Part shown: positions 29,591-42,508 of the stretch, one piece after another
Position numbering within the stretch: position 1 is the first letter of the stretch
Layout: every line of letters starts with the position of its first letter
Assembly (NCBI RefSeq): GCF_018320785.1
Contig: NC_054879.1
Span: forward strand, 47,194,198 to 47,258,197
Length of the DNA stretch: 64,000 nt
Reading direction: 5' to 3'
Source: Cheilinus undulatus
Lineage: Eukaryota; Chordata; Actinopteri; Labriformes; Labridae
Notes under the pieces: model-generated
Told to the model about the DNA's origin: nothing
The model's database searches: none
The model's input: only the letters and a program-made list of their open reading frames with translations
Made by a program: the position numbers and the translations under genes

Positions 29591-31473
29591 ATGGTGTCAC
29601 ACCTTAATCAGCTAATGAACTCCAAACACCTGCAAAGGTTTCCTGAGCCTTTAAATGGTCTCTCAGTCTGGGTCAGTAGGTGGGTTGTGAGAGGATTGTC
29701 AAGAAAAATCCATTCAAGAATTTGGGGGGAGCTTCACAAGGAGTGGACTGAGGCTGGAGTCGGCGCATCAAGAGCCACTATGGACAGACCAATCCTAGAC
29801 ATGGGCTACACATGTGGCATTCCCAGTGTCAAGCCACTCCTGAACCAGAGACTATGTCAGAAGAGTCTTCCCTGTGGAGAAAAAGAACTGGACTGTTGAG
29901 GTCTCAGTGGTCCAAAGTCCTCTTTTCAGATGAAAGTACATTCTGCATGTCATTTGGAAATCAAGGTCCCAGAGTCTGGAGGAAGAGTGGAGAGGCTCAG
30001 AATCCACGTTGCTTGAAGTCCAGTGTGAAGTTTCCACAGTCAGTGATGGTTTGGGCTGCCATGGCATCTGCTGGTGTTGGTCCACTGTGTTTTCTGAAGT
30101 CCGCAGTCAATGCAGCCATCTACCAGGACATTTTAGAGACCTTCATGCTTCCTTCTGCTGACAAGCTTTATGGAGATGCTGATTTCATTTTCCAGCAGGA
30201 CTTGGCACCTGCCCAGACTTCCAAAGGTACCAAAAGCTGCTTCAATGACCATGGAGTTACTGTGCTTGGTTCTGAGCTGAACCCCATAGAGCAGTGGTTC
30301 TCAACCTTGGGGTCGGGACCCCATTGGGGGTCGCGAGACACTGAGAGGGGGTCTCAAGATGCCTTAAAAAAACTAGGAATATTTTTTAATCTACACTTTT
30401 GCCGCTTTAAACCAATTTTTCCAGATTTCAACCTGTTGTCATCACCTTTTAACCACCAATTTTGCCAACTTTAACAAATTTGTGCCACTTAAAACCAATT
30501 TTTGTCAGTTTTATACCCTTTCCACCACCTTTTTTCTGCCTGTTTTTGCCACTTCTAAACCAAATCTTGCCACTCTCTGCCTATTGTTGCTCTGTTGACC
30601 CATTATTGCCACTTTTAACCCCTCTTTACCACCTTTAATGCCACATTTGGCAATTTACTGTGCCCATTTTTTCTACTTTAATGCCATTTCTGCCTACATC
30701 TGCCTCAGCTTACCCTTTTCTGCCAATTTATAACAATTTTTCATCCCATTTCCCCAAATTTCCACCTATTGTTGCTACTTTAACGTCATTTCAGCCACTT
30801 TTGAATCTGTTTTTGCCACTAAATAAGCCCGTTTTTGCTACTTTAACCCATTTTTATATTTTTTTGCCACTTTTATCCAAATTTCTGGCACTTCCAACCC
30901 ATTTCTGCTACTCTTAAACTCCAATTTCACCACCTTTCCCAGCATTTTTAACCCATTTCAATTTTTTTTAAAGTGTTTAAATTCTGTTAAAAATAGAAGG
31001 ATTTACATTTTTAAGAAAGCTACTTACTGTACAAACGAATAAAAAATATATTTGTTTCTTTGATAAGAGTGGTTATTATTCATATTAAATTTAAAATACC
31101 ACAGCTTCACTTTACTATGGACCATGATTTTGCTGGCCCCCAGCTTGGCTGGGTCATTTTTCCCCCCTAATGGACGGCCTTGTCTCCACATGACTTTTCT
31201 AGATTGTGCATAGCTGTGTTTTACCACCTTCAGGTCCAGTGGGGGGTCCCCGGTCTCTGGCAACTTTATTTTGGGGGTTGTGGGCTGAAAAGGTTGAGAA
31301 CCCCTGCCATAGAGAATCTATGGGGGATTGTCAAGAGGAAGATGAGAGACACCAGACCCAACAATGCAGCAACCTGGGCTTCCATTACACCTGAGCAGTG
31401 CCACAGGCTGATCACCTCCATGCCACGCCGCATTGATGCAGTAATTCATGCAAAAGGAGGCCCAACCAAGTAC
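29591..31473 (+). pseudogene. Tc1 transposase, decayed and split by a hAT insertion
   Basis: The D,D,E blocks are visible. WSKVLFSDESTF at about 29,910-29,945 holds the first aspartate. FQQDLAPAQTSK near 30,190-30,225 holds the second. SELNPIE, at 30,270-30,292, resumes after the hAT with NLWGIVKRKMRDTRP from about 31,313. The C-terminal end reads SMPRRIDAVIHAKGGPTKY, stop at 31,474-31,476, the usual end of this subfamily. The N-terminal DNA-binding half is degenerate and a stop near 29,898 breaks the frame. The published family length is about 340 residues. Confidence 0.88.
30292..31306 (+). mobile_element. hAT-type non-autonomous element, CAGTGGTTCTCAACC ends
   Basis: It starts CAGTGGTTCTCAACCTTGG and ends AAAAGGTTGAGAACCCCTG. 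A perfect octamer ccatagag at 30284-30291 and 31307-31314 flanks it. The interior is TTTTTGCCACTTTTAACC-like, and the last 300 bases hold a unique block with TTGCTGGCCCCCAGCTTGG. It interrupts the Tc1 transposase inside the NPIE motif, so it is younger than the Tc1. Confidence 0.93.
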
Positions 31474-32269
31474 TGATGCATAGAAATGAACATATTTTTC
31501 AGAAGCCTGACATTTATGTTTAGAATATCCTTTTTTTATTGATCTTATGTAATATTCTAATTTTCTGAGAGACTGAATTTTGGGTTTTCATGATCTGTAA
31601 GCCATAATCATCAACATTTCAAGAAATAAAGGTTGGAAATATTTCACTCTATGTGTAATGAGTCTATATGATGTATGGGTTTACCTTTCTGAAATGAGTG
31701 ACAAAAAATATTGAACTTTTTCATGATATTCTCATTTTTGAGATGTACCTGTAGTCTGGTAGATGAAGAACATTACAACCATTTGCTGGTAAAAAAAAAT
31801 GTGAAAAATAAAATTAAAGATGAGATAGAAGCTGCAAAAACATTAGATTTTTTACATAATTAAATGACTACTCAAATACTGGGAAATAATGCTTCCTCCT
31901 ACATGATATGTTATCAAATATATATGAATATATGATGCAAATAAAATAGGAAAAGATGTACTTAATTTAAGCCTTGGGAAAATGTCATAGACTCAAATGT
32001 AGCTTCCTTCATTACAGCAGCAAAAAATAAATACAGAGCTCAACAAAATCACCCCTGAACACAAAGACTGCACATTTTTAAGATAGGTGAGTAGCACAGT
32101 TATACACCTACATGCCAGATTATAGAGAGGACTTCGAGTAAAGGTCAAATCCAGGCAGAAGCTCAGACTACAGTCAATAGTCCCTGTGTCAATCAATAAC
32201 GCTGCCACTAGGACACATGGACACAGACAAACACAAACAAACAAAAACAGGTAGAACTGCAGGAAATAA

Positions 32270-32480
32270 AACAGAGAGAGAGAGAGGGAGAGAGAGAGAG
32301 AGAGAGCAGTGCAGAGAACAGAGACTCAGAGAGTGAAGGATCGGCCACTCAGCTCTCTCATCCTCTCCTCCTCTCTCATAGGCCAGGCACGGGAACTGAG
32401 GCGTACGCACATCCTGGGCTAAAATTAGATCTGCTGCAGCTGCAGGGCCAGACGTGTTGGGATGGGCCCGTGTTGCAACT

Positions 32481-32521
<41 letters not shown>

Positions 32522-32556
32522 CCACACACACACCCACACACACACACACACACACA
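32270..32556. repeat. GA and CA microsatellites
   Basis: (GA)n-rich sequence occupies about 32271-32311 and interrupted (CA)n occupies 32484-32555. A more G+C-balanced stretch between them (32340-32480) looks single-copy but shows no convincing coding frame. The long cysteine/valine frames on the opposite strand are microsatellite translations. Confidence 0.85.
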
Positions 32557-34254
32557 GAAATGCGTATACACAGTCACAACTCTGCCAATTAGACAGGTCG
32601 AGCCACTACACACAACAGCACAGGTGAGAGCCAACAGCATCCTGCCGACTTCCTCCCTGATCAAACACAGCAACGCTTTCAGTGCAAATACTGAGCGTGT
32701 TCACATTTACATACAGGATGAACAAACACACAGACAGACACACGAGTGTTGGATCCAAACCATGCAGAGTGCCCTGTAATAACCTCACAAACACATGATG
32801 ACAGTACTGAAAGCAAAGAGGAAGACCTGGCTGATCCTAAACGCTCAGTTGTTTTAGTTCTAACCTACAGCAGATAATAAAGGCGACTGAACGAAACTTT
32901 GAACATCATGAAAATAGTAAAGGACGTTTAACTCACACAAGAACAAACAAATACTTTGGCAACTCTGAGGAGAAAAAGAGGAACGAGAGAACAGGTGGAC
33001 AGACTCATTTCTTCATTATCTATAAGAATAAACTTGTTTTTGTGGCTTTAGTGTCATCGGTTATTTCTAACAGTGATCAAAGTTTTGTTTTTTATGCAGT
33101 GGGATCGGCCTTATGGGTGTAACTGATGACTAAATGAAAGCTCACAGGGTTGAGATGCTGTGATTCTGCAGTGCTCAGCTGCAGCTGTAAACTAAACAAT
33201 CTTGTCCATGCCTATAACAGAGCGAGTATTGATTAACTGATGAGCAGAGGGACATATCGGGGCATATAGCACGATTCCACTCACCTAGGATCAGACTCAC
33301 CTAATGAGTGTCTGCCTTTAGAGTCATGCTGGTGTATCTGTGACACAGTAATATTACGCTGAGTTCATCCAGCTGTAGCTTCTTACAAGTAGCCTGTTTT
33401 TATCCTTCTATATGACAGTTACATTAGCTTTCTTTATAGACTGAAAAAATAATAAAATAAGCTAATTTAAGCATAAACCAAAATGAGATTAATGACTGAT
33501 TTTTCAAATACCTGAAAATCAACATTTTAGCTCATGGATACTGCTATCGAGTCTCTCAGACTCTGTGATGTAATGTCATTTTATATAGCTGGTGTAAAAA
33601 AAAAAAAAACATCTGTTCTTGCAAGGTGAACATAAACTAGAAGCACATCAGTATTGTTCACCACGTTAAACCAGAATGTGGAACCTTCAACTGTCGGCTT
33701 AAGGAAGAAAGATGTCATATCTGTCTGTGCTGGGAGTAATAGACACTCGTACCACTCTGTTCAGCTGCTTCAGGACAGTTTTCTTCTTCAGCTGCTCAGA
33801 TAAATGCTGAATAGTGCTCCAAAACTCTGAGACAGTCCTGTTTGTTAACTGTATTAATCCAGTGTAGAAATCAGCACTGGAATCGGCAAAATTGAAGTTA
33901 ATTAGCGAACTTTACGAGCTGAAGGTGGAAAATATGATGAGTTCAGGTAACCTCAGAAAATTAGACGACTGTACTATATATGTTATGATGTGTTCAAATG
34001 TCACATAAAAATGGGAAAATACAGTTTTTGACATGAAACTTCAATAAATACAGTGTGAATGTGTGTTTAGATTTGAGGGATTTACAATAGATGTACAGAC
34101 TGAATCAGAGCTTTTTAACTCAAGCTCTACTCAGCTAAGACCACTTGGAGTTTCTACAGTTTTCCACCAAACTATGGAAAGTATTGACAGTGGTATTGAT
34201 AAGGACTCGGATCAATAAGGACTATCGATAAGACTATCAATATTAATAAAAAGA

Positions 34255-35220
34255 TTAAGAAGAAGTTTGGGCCAGCAGGATTGCTGGACTTGGACAGCGA
34301 GGAGCATGGACAAAACGGGACAATGTTCTCCAGTGACGGCTCATATGGTCCGACATCTGGCGAGCAGACTACCATTGAATAAGGTTCTTGGTCCAAGCGG
34401 TATCTGACATCTTACTGAGTCCAGTAAACCTCCATGTCTGGGGCAAGAGTGAAACTCCTGCCTGCCCCCAGTGTTCAGGAAGAGGCCCCCTGGAACACCC
34501 CTCAGCAGCTGCCTGAAGGCCCTGGGAGATGGTCGCTATCGCTGGTGCCATGACCAGGTCCTCAGAGCAATAGCTGACAGCATAGCCGCAGCCACCAGTA
34601 CCAACAATACCAACAACAGCGGTACCAACAGTACCAGTTTGAGAGAATCACCTTTGTGAGAGCTGGTGAGAAGCTACGTCCTCAGCCAGGACAAAAGGGG
34701 GGTCTCCTCACCACCGCCCCGACTGGACCCTGGAAGCTGACCTCAGTAAACAGCTGAAACTCCCAGCCCAGACCGTACAATCACGTCTGTGGCCAGACAT
34801 GGTCATTGTTTCTTTCTCCACCAAGCAGCTGATCATGCTGGAATTGTCTGTAACCTGGGAAGAACGCATGGACGAGGCCAACGAGAGGATGCATGCCAAT
34901 TACTGTGAGCTGGTGGAAGCATGCCAGAGGCAGGGCTGGTGGGCGCGTTGTGAACCGGTGGAGGCTTTGCAGGGTGTTCTCTCTGCAGGACATTTCCAAT
35001 GCTGGGGATCACAGGCCAGGCGACAAGGAGAGCCTTGAGGAAAGTGACTGAAGCTGCAGAGAAAGCCACAAGATGGCTTGGATCAAGAGGGTGGATCCAT
35101 GGACCACTGCTGCTGGGACGCAAGCTGGGCGAGGGTGTCTGATGTTGAAAGACCCGAAATGCCCAATGACCCCAGGTTACATCATTGATGATGCGTCCCA
35201 GCGCATCCACGAGGTGTATC
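34255..35220 (+). pseudogene. non-LTR retrotransposon fragment, restriction-like endonuclease region
   Basis: Fragments in several frames: KALGDGRYRWCHDQVLRAIAD (two words, about 34,517-34,580), TAPTGPWKLT-like, then RPDMVIVSFSTKQL and LELSVTWEERMDEANERM (about 34,795-34,895), CRQGWWARCEPVE, and a final RVDPWTT near 35,085. The RPD...ExT/S.PWE arrangement fits the PD-(D/E)XK endonuclease at the C-terminus of R2/NeSL/Hero-type LINEs. Stops after 34,659 and 35,036 and frame changes show it is dead; the reverse transcriptase part is missing. Confidence 0.65.
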
Positions 35221-35499
35221 TTTCATCTAAAAAACTTTCACCTGTGACTTCATTATCCTGGCAGGTTAAGCCTTGTGTGGAGAGGTGGAGTGGCTTTAGT
35301 GTTTGGTCAAACAATGAGAGAGGAGGAGAATATCGCCTCAGCCATACTGTGATACATGGTCATGCACTGAAGACTGTGGTGTGTCTGGTCTCTCAGCTTT
35401 TTGACTCTCAGAATGCGGCCTCTTTTGATCACCAGCAAAGTTTGCAAACTTTCTGGAGATTGTGCAAATAACTGCTCCTTATACCCCCATGGTCTAGAG

Positions 35500-36414
35500 C
35501 AGTGGTTCTCAACCTTTTCAGACCGCGATCCCCAAAATAAAGGTGCCAGAAACTGGGGACCCCCACTGTACCTGAAGCTGGTTGAACACAGCCATGAACA
35601 TTCTAGACTAGTCATGTGGAGACAAGGCTGCCCATAAGGGGGGATAAATGGGAGCGCTTTCTGGGGCCCAGCCAAACTGGGGGCTAACTAAGTCAGCAAA
35701 ATCACGGTTCAGTCTACAGTTAAGTTGCAATAACCATATTTTATATTAAATCTGAATAAAAACAATTCTTAACAAAGCAACAAATATCTTTTAGTGGATA
35801 GTCTTCTCAAAAATCTGCATCATTTTTTCTTAAAAACAGAATTAAAATGGATTTAAAATAGCTAAGACGGGTTAAAATGGCAAAAAATGGAAGAAAATGT
35901 TGTCAAATGGGATTTTAAAAGGAGAAGGAAAGGGTTAGGCTGCTACAAAAATACATAAGAGAGGCAGCAATAAATGGCAAAAACAGGCATAAAAAGTGGT
36001 GAAAGGGGATTTAAGTGGCAGAAATGGGTTAACTGAGGCAAAGCACTTTGCAGAAGTGGGTAAAACTTGCAAAAATGGGCATAACAAATAGTCAAATGTA
36101 ATTAAAATGGGCAAAAAGGGTAAAAGTTGGTTAATATCCATAATAATGGGTCAACAGAGACAACAATAGGCAGTAAGCAGCAAGAACTGGATTGGAAGTG
36201 GGAAAACAGTCAGAAAAAAAGTCTTGAAATGACAAAAATGGGTTAAAATGAGCAGAAATATGGTAGCGAAAATGGATAAAAATGGGTGGAAAATAATAGT
36301 GACAAAATTGGGTGGGGGGGGCATTTTTAAAAAAAATTCTTTGTTTTTTAAAGGTATCTGGCGACCCCCTCTGAGTGTCTCGGGGGGTTCCGACCCCAAC
36401 GTTGAGAACCACTG
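35500..36414 (-). mobile_element. hAT-type element, second CAGTGGTTCTCAACC copy, inverted
   Basis: It starts CAGTGGTTCTCAACCTTTTC and ends CAACGTTGAGAACCACTG. A perfect octamer gtctagag flanks it (35492-35499 and 36415-36422). Its left end matches the reverse complement of the right end of the copy at 30292 (the AAAATAAAG.TGCCAGA block), so the two copies are antiparallel. The interior is purine-rich. Confidence 0.92.
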
Positions 36415-37567
36415 GTCTAGAGAAACCCAAAGCAGATCCACATGGGCCAGATAGAGCTCTTCTTCAGGACTAAATCTTAAGGTCAGCTTCACTTTCAGCC
36501 ATGAATTCCTGCTCTGCCAAAGCTTAAGGGAAGTAACCTTGCAATGCAGATGGATCTGCCAAATCATGACAGCCATCAAAAAAATCTATGTTGCAAAGCT
36601 CCAATCTACATTAATTGTGCCAGAACAAAAAAAAGGTAATCAAAAGGCCAAAAAAGCATGTTGACTATGGTGGAAGTCTGAGGAAGTATCTGGTAAACAA
36701 GATAAATTGCACCATGAGCTGGGAGGTGATGCCTTTTTTAATGAAAGCAGTCACAAGTTCAGAGCTGGTCCAGACCACAGACACATGACTGCTAATTCCA
36801 CAGTATTTAACACAGCTGCTGACAGTGTGCACAGTGTGTGGGGGGAACAGCTGACCATTTAACTTTACTCCAGAGAAACGGAGGAAAACGCCGCACTGCC
36901 ATATAAGCCGCTCAGCACTCTGCTAACAATGGGCCACCTTGAGCTTTCTGTGACACGCCAAGACCACTTCATAGCCCGCAGACCCTGAGAGCAAAGCCTG
37001 CAGGACCAAAGGATCAACAAAGGGGGAAACAGAGGAGAGTGGGTGTTAATGCACCATGACTTCAGATGATGGAGAGGTCTGCAAAAATGCTGAATACTGA
37101 GAAAAATCTGGCCTCTCTAACTTTCCCCCACCCAGAGGAATTATAAGCACTGTTAAATAAATTGTTTCCTACAATATAAATGCCAACAATAATGTGCTGG
37201 GCATATTTCTGGCTCCATTTTTCCCAACGCAGCAGATAGAAAGACATTAAACTAGCCGGACAATAGCAGATTTCTGTTAGCCACAATAGCCAAGCTAATC
37301 AGCATTATGCTCTGAGACCTTGCCAGGCTCTGGCTCCACATGAAACACTCAGTCACTAAGTATTTTTGGAACATGGAGGCCTAAAAAAGACATTTTATCA
37401 CACAAAGCAAGCTGTCAGTAATGTTGCATAACTTTGTAAAATCTACCACCGTCCCCCCTGAAGATGGCCACTCTAACTGTAAGGGAGGACGTCTTTCACA
37501 GCTCTAAAGCCAGCGTTTCCATCCACATCTTCTCCGTCATTTCACAAAAACAAATAACTCACTGACT

Positions 37568-37774
37568 ATGATGGAACGGCTCCTGGAATCAACCAGGCTC
37601 TGGCAACAGTTCAACTTCAGACAAATGCTGAGTCGTGACCAGCGAGCCAAGCAGGAGAGCAGAGAGCCGATCTACGGGGAGGTGAAGCCCAGCAGAGAGG
37701 ATGATGACCTGCGTGTGCCAAAACAAACTCCACATTCTGCCTTATTAATTCAGAGCTCGTGTTCTTCCTCCTAA
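37568..37774 (+). CDS. unidentified short open frame
   Basis: Sixty-eight codons starting ATGATGGAACGG: MMERLLESTRLWQQFN, LSRDQRAKQESREPIYGEV, then a polar tail ending in serines. It is richer in charged residues and G+C than nearby chance frames, and a GGGGAG/GTGAAG donor-like site lies at 37,676-37,686. I do not recognise a family, and no matching acceptor or further exon was found. It could be an unrecognised exon of a nested gene or chance. Confidence 0.2.
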   Translation: MMERLLESTRLWQQFNFRQMLSRDQRAKQESREPIYGEVKPSREDDDLRVPKQTPHSALLIQSSCSSS

Positions 37775-38087
37775 CATGTACAAACTGATACCAGTGTGAG
37801 TGTTCAGGTGCTTTCAGCCTCATGTCAAATGTTTCAGTTCTACAGCAGGAAATGTTTTTCTCTTTAACTCTGAGGAATCTGTTAGTTCATCATGTCGTAG
37901 CTTAGCACGTCTGTTCAAACTGCTCAGTAGCTGTAGCTCAGTGGTTCACCATCTTAAAGGGAACATGCCATGAAAAATAAAACACTTTTGGCACATTTGG
38001 AGTATTTTCTGACCCACATTATGCAAAATGAGCAAACCCAGTCCTCTTCTCTGGTCTGAAAACATGAAAACTGATGGTTTGTTCTAG

Positions 38088-38320
38088 GGGTGTGTGTTGG
38101 CAAGAATCTGGCGGTACGATACACATCGTGATACAGGGGTGCCGATATTCATATTTTGCAATATATCGCAATACTATAAGCAAGGCGATGTATTGCAATA
38201 TTTTTGTAATCTAACATATATACAGTGCTATACATATATATAAATATATATATATATATATTTATGTATATATACATACACACACACACACACACATATA
38301 TAGGCCTATATATTCATTAT
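38088..38320. repeat. hAT-like terminus and AT/CA microsatellite
   Basis: TAGGGGTGTGTGTTGGCAAG followed by GGCGGTACGATACACATCG is a known type of fish DNA-transposon end. It is truncated into an (AT)n/(CA)n run at 38,218-38,310. Confidence 0.5.
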
Positions 38321-38373
38321 ATATTCATTCAATATTTAAAGATTTTGTTTTCGTGAAGATATCACAACTTAAT

Positions 38374-39378
38374 CGGGGCTCCAGACTGCCCCTTAATGGT
38401 CGCGTTTTGCCCCTAAAATTTGAGACAGTGCGAGTACATTTTTCATCTACTCGCGCATGTGCGACCAGTAAATTTGCAGATGTTTTTATTTTGACTAAAT
38501 GTTTTTTTGTTGCTGACAAACCTCTGCTCAACACTTCAGCCCAGTTGCTGGCAATAATGCACAAATGAGCTGGTTTGCCAACCGACATTAACTCCAAAAG
38601 AAGAAGAAAGGAGACGAACACCAAAGAAGAAGAAGGCGGGCCAATGTGTGTGAGAGCAGGGGGCGAATGACCACTGTGATTGGCTAATGTGTGAGAAGAG
38701 GCGAGTCATGGGGTTATCGCGCAAATCTACAGGTTTCACATAGATCTTGTAAACAATGAACAATTGCAAAGAGGACTATTGGTGCTTACTTTCTCCCCAC
38801 TAAAACTAGTGTACCAGAGGAGACAAATCCTGATAATGAGTCTGACTCGTTTTGTGAGGAAACAGTCATGGCGAAAAAAGGCAAGAAATTCTGTTTTCAG
38901 GATGAGTGGCTGCGGAGTTCACCTGGCTGAGGTATTTCAGGGAGACGAATTCAATGAACCACAAATTCTGCTGTCAGTACCCACAACATGCGGGGAACAC
39001 AAACTTTGCTGATAACACTGGCACTACACAATTAAAACACGACACTTTGAGCAAACACAATGCCAGTCTGAAACAAAATGTGCCGTGACCTGTGTAATGA
39101 CAGTGCAACTCCACTCCCAGTTGCATTTAGAAGACAAGAGGCTGCTAACCAATGTGCTTGCACAATAAAATGTGAATTTAAAACATTTAAAACATTGTAG
39201 TTTCTGCATTTATTGTCAAAGTATATATATGAGTAATACAATGAAAATGAGAGGAAATGTGAATATATACTTTGCAAGTCGATTTACAACATGAGCCCCT
39301 AAATTTTCTGCTTGCACCCCTAAAATTTGAAGTTAGGGGCCACTGTGCTCCTAGTAAAAAAGTTAGTCTGGAGCCCTG
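38374..39378 (+). mobile_element. hAT-type element, GGGCTCCAGACT ends
   Basis: The left end CGGGGCTCCAGACTGCCCC and right end TTAGTCTGGAGCCCTG are inverted repeats. A second symmetric block, CCCCTAAAATTTGA, lies near both ends (left about 38409, right about 39318). The middle carries a broken zinc-finger-type gene start. No clean target duplication was identified. Confidence 0.7.
38769..39089 (+). pseudogene. hAT-derived zinc-finger N-terminus, frameshifted
   Basis: It reads KRTIGAYFLPTKTSVPEE, then KKFCFQDEWLRSSP, and after a frameshift WLRYFRETNSMNHKFC, CQYPQHAGNTNFADNTGT and DTLSKHNASLKQ. The FQ.EWL..PWL, C..C, HAG..NFA and L..H pattern is the BED/TTF-like finger at the start of hAT transposases and their domesticated relatives. 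The frame breaks at a TGA around 38,929, and no catalytic domain follows before the element ends. Confidence 0.7.
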
Positions 39379-42300
39379 TTAACTGGAGGAGCTGCATGTA
39401 GCTTGTTTAAAAGAGAAAAAATGCACATGCTGGGTGTGTAAAGTTTTGCTCACTTGAACTTATTTTACAGAAGGTAAAATCCCAAGTGGCACAAAAACTC
39501 TAAATCCCTCTGCAGCACAGCTTGTGGTATAAATGAGACAAGTTTCTACGTCATTCTGCTACTAGAGTTTTCAGGTAAAGGGTTTTCATGAGTGTGAGGC
39601 CTGGATAGAGCTTCCCTGAATTCTTCTGCAGTCATTTAATTGAGTTTGGTCCTGATTGGTAAAGCATGTCTGATGTTTAACTTCTCTAACTACTGTGACC
39701 TCTGGGGTCTGACTTTACAGTGACAGAGTTGATCTGTTAAAAATGTCAAATATTTACAGGCTCTGACTTTCTTTTATCACCACAGACTGAATATGGTGAG
39801 GTTTACCGTTGGACAGATACAGGGTGTGCTATGGATGCAACAAATTAATTCATAACTTTGAGTTTTACAGTTAAATGAAGATTTTATTCTTTGTGACATC
39901 TGTTAGTATTCAGAAAAAAACATTTTAACATGTCTCTCCCCGGCTCGCTTATCCCTGTTTCCAATTCTATCCACTGTCCTCTGCTTATCAATGAAGGCAT
40001 AAAAAGCCCAAACATAAATCTCTGACAGACAGTCAATGTTTTATTAGGGAAATAAAAATAAAACTGCATTAAAGACAGAGTAAAAAAAAGATATTTCATA
40101 TGTCAATATACACCAATTAATCTTCTTTCAGAGCTAAAGAACTATAATATTCACCCCCCCCCCCCTTTTTTTATTTCCCCTGCATTTAGGGCTGTGGAAA
40201 TGATCATGAGAGTGACTGAGACTAAAAACGTTGTCACTTGCATCCCAGCAGACAAATATTGAAATGAAAGAGCAGTCGCTCTCCTGATACACATTTTACT
40301 GAATTGCCAGTAAGGTAATACCATTAACTGGGCACTACATCCTGTGATTCCTAAACCTTGCTGCAATCACTTGTGAGAGCATTGATTCATTTACAAACAG
40401 GAGAGTACACACACATCATGCTGCTCCTCCTCTCTGAGGTCCCCAGAGGAACCGTATGAACTCTTGTTTGGCTGACAGAGAGATGAGGTTCTGAGCGAGG
40501 GGGGGCCTGGGAGAGAGACGTACCGTACATCATAGAGACAGAGCTCATACCTGGCAGTACAGTGAGTCAGCAGCACCACAGCTCTCCCTGCATGCCAACC
40601 ACATATCCAGCTGATTCTCAACACTGTCTGCTTCCAGCATCACTAAAAAAAAAAAGCTCAGTGGTGACTAAAGTACATCAAGATCCGTTTTACATGCTGA
40701 GAACTAGAAAATACCACAATCAGATGAGGAAATGTTGAATAACCAGGACAGAACTGAGAGCTTTCTTGACAACACACATGGAAGTGAAGATTTTCTCTCC
40801 TGGTAAAGGAGAAAGTGCAGGGGGCGGTCTGCCTGTGTGATCCTCTGGCTCTGTGGGAGAGAGTACAGTGGAAAAAGGCCCCACTGCTAATCCATGGCAG
40901 GCTAATTACAGCTTTGATCCCCCAGGCGTGTGCATCGGCTCAGGTGGGAGGGCGACAACACACCATGGGGCTCGGCGCGTTCATGCTTACATTTGTTTAG
41001 GTTCGGAAACGTCACCATGAGCTCACATCTGCTGCAGACGTGTGTCCAACCAGCAACAATGCTCTGCAGTATTAATCAATTCCATGCACAAATGTCAACA
41101 AAGTTGACTTCAGGCTTCGACTGAATCCCCTTTGAAGATTAACAGTTTTAGACAGCACATGCCCCCATAACTTCACTCCAGTGCAACTGCTAACTCCACA
41201 ATATGATCCACTACGTTTCACTGCACACCAAAGAACTTGAGCTTCATTTTTAAACCACCAAGGAATACAAAAAAAATCAACTCCTGGAGACACAGGCACA
41301 GATTAAGTGGGTAAATGGAGTCTAAAATAGGCCGCAGCTCTGATGATAGCCTGGTCCCAAAACACATGATGGCAGACATTGAGCAAAGGAGGAGAGAGGA
41401 GGATGATGGCTGAGGATGAGCAGCAGATGGCAAGGAATTATCTGGAACTTTAGCACTACGTCTTTGCCCATGACTCTATTATATGTGGGGTAGTATACCT
41501 ATTATGACAGAACGCTAAGCAGCTGGAAATTATGAGGTAGGCACACAAAAGCTGGTATTGCAGGGTATTACTGAGAGCAGTGAAGTCATGTTGGTAACTG
41601 AGTAAAGAGTTTTCTGGTATAACGTGAGAAGCAGCTTATTATTGAGGATGAGAATAAGAATCTGGCACTGACAAGGTACAGTCCCAACAGATCCAATATC
41701 TACCAGGCTGAATTATAACAGAGATATCCTTACCTTTTTTTGACCCCAATGTGACCTCCTGCCATCCCAAATAAAAGTCGGGAACTACGCTATGGAATTT
41801 ATGTGAGTTATGTACGCCGTTTTCATATCACAAGTTGGACCAGCATCTTTTAAAGTTCCTGCAGAGTGAAATCCAAACTTCGTCTCTGAACACTCTAGAA
41901 ATGTGTGACTCTGGTTGCTGTAAACATGTGAAAACACTGAGATCAACACGTGACTGAATTCTGGATTTAGACTGTTAGAAAGTTGTTTACCTCTTTCCTG
42001 GCTGGGTTTGATTTGAGCAGGGAAAATATATGAGCCCATGACATCATGATGGAGGATGACCCCGCCCCCCTAATGCTACAATGATATAAATCACAGAGCA
42101 GTCAGTCTGTTGTTAGCTGATGACCCTGCCTTCACTGAAAGTTAACAGTCAGCTACATGCTGTGTTTTTGTTCATCGTGAGGTCAGTTTCCCAAATCTGT
42201 CAGCCACGGTGGCTTATAGCTCATTAAAAGCATCATAACAGAGAAATTTGTACCAGAAAACAGTAAAGCTGCTTTGGCACAGAACCAGGCAGCTGCTCTG

Positions 42301-42508
42301 ATCTGAAGCAATTCTTTAAATGTGGGAGGATCCATTTCTTATGGGTGGGCGTGGCTTCAGCTCATTCAACTGACATGCCCACACCAGCCTAGATTTTCCT
42401 GCAAGATTTTCATGATTTTTACAATAAGTAGACAGCTGTAATTCTCCTGCTGACTTTAAACACACATTTTTTCTCTCAACACTATTGATTAGGCACTATT
42501 TATGCACT

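Larger units (their letters stand above)
29364..31751 (+). mobile_element. Tc1-like transposon with long terminal inverted repeats
   Basis: Both ends read CAGGTACATCTCAAA inward and are flanked by TA. The inverted repeats extend about 205 bases with scattered mismatches, sharing GAGAATATCATGAAAAAG and GAAATATTTC words. After removal of the 1,023-bp hAT insertion and its target duplication the element is about 1.37 kb, a normal full length for Tc1 relatives. It is inactive because its transposase is broken. Confidence 0.92.

Noticed and set aside
32189-32673. Overlapping minus-strand frames of 120 and 64 codons rich in V and C
   Set aside because: They are translations of CA and GA microsatellites (CVCVCV runs) and have no other protein-like content.
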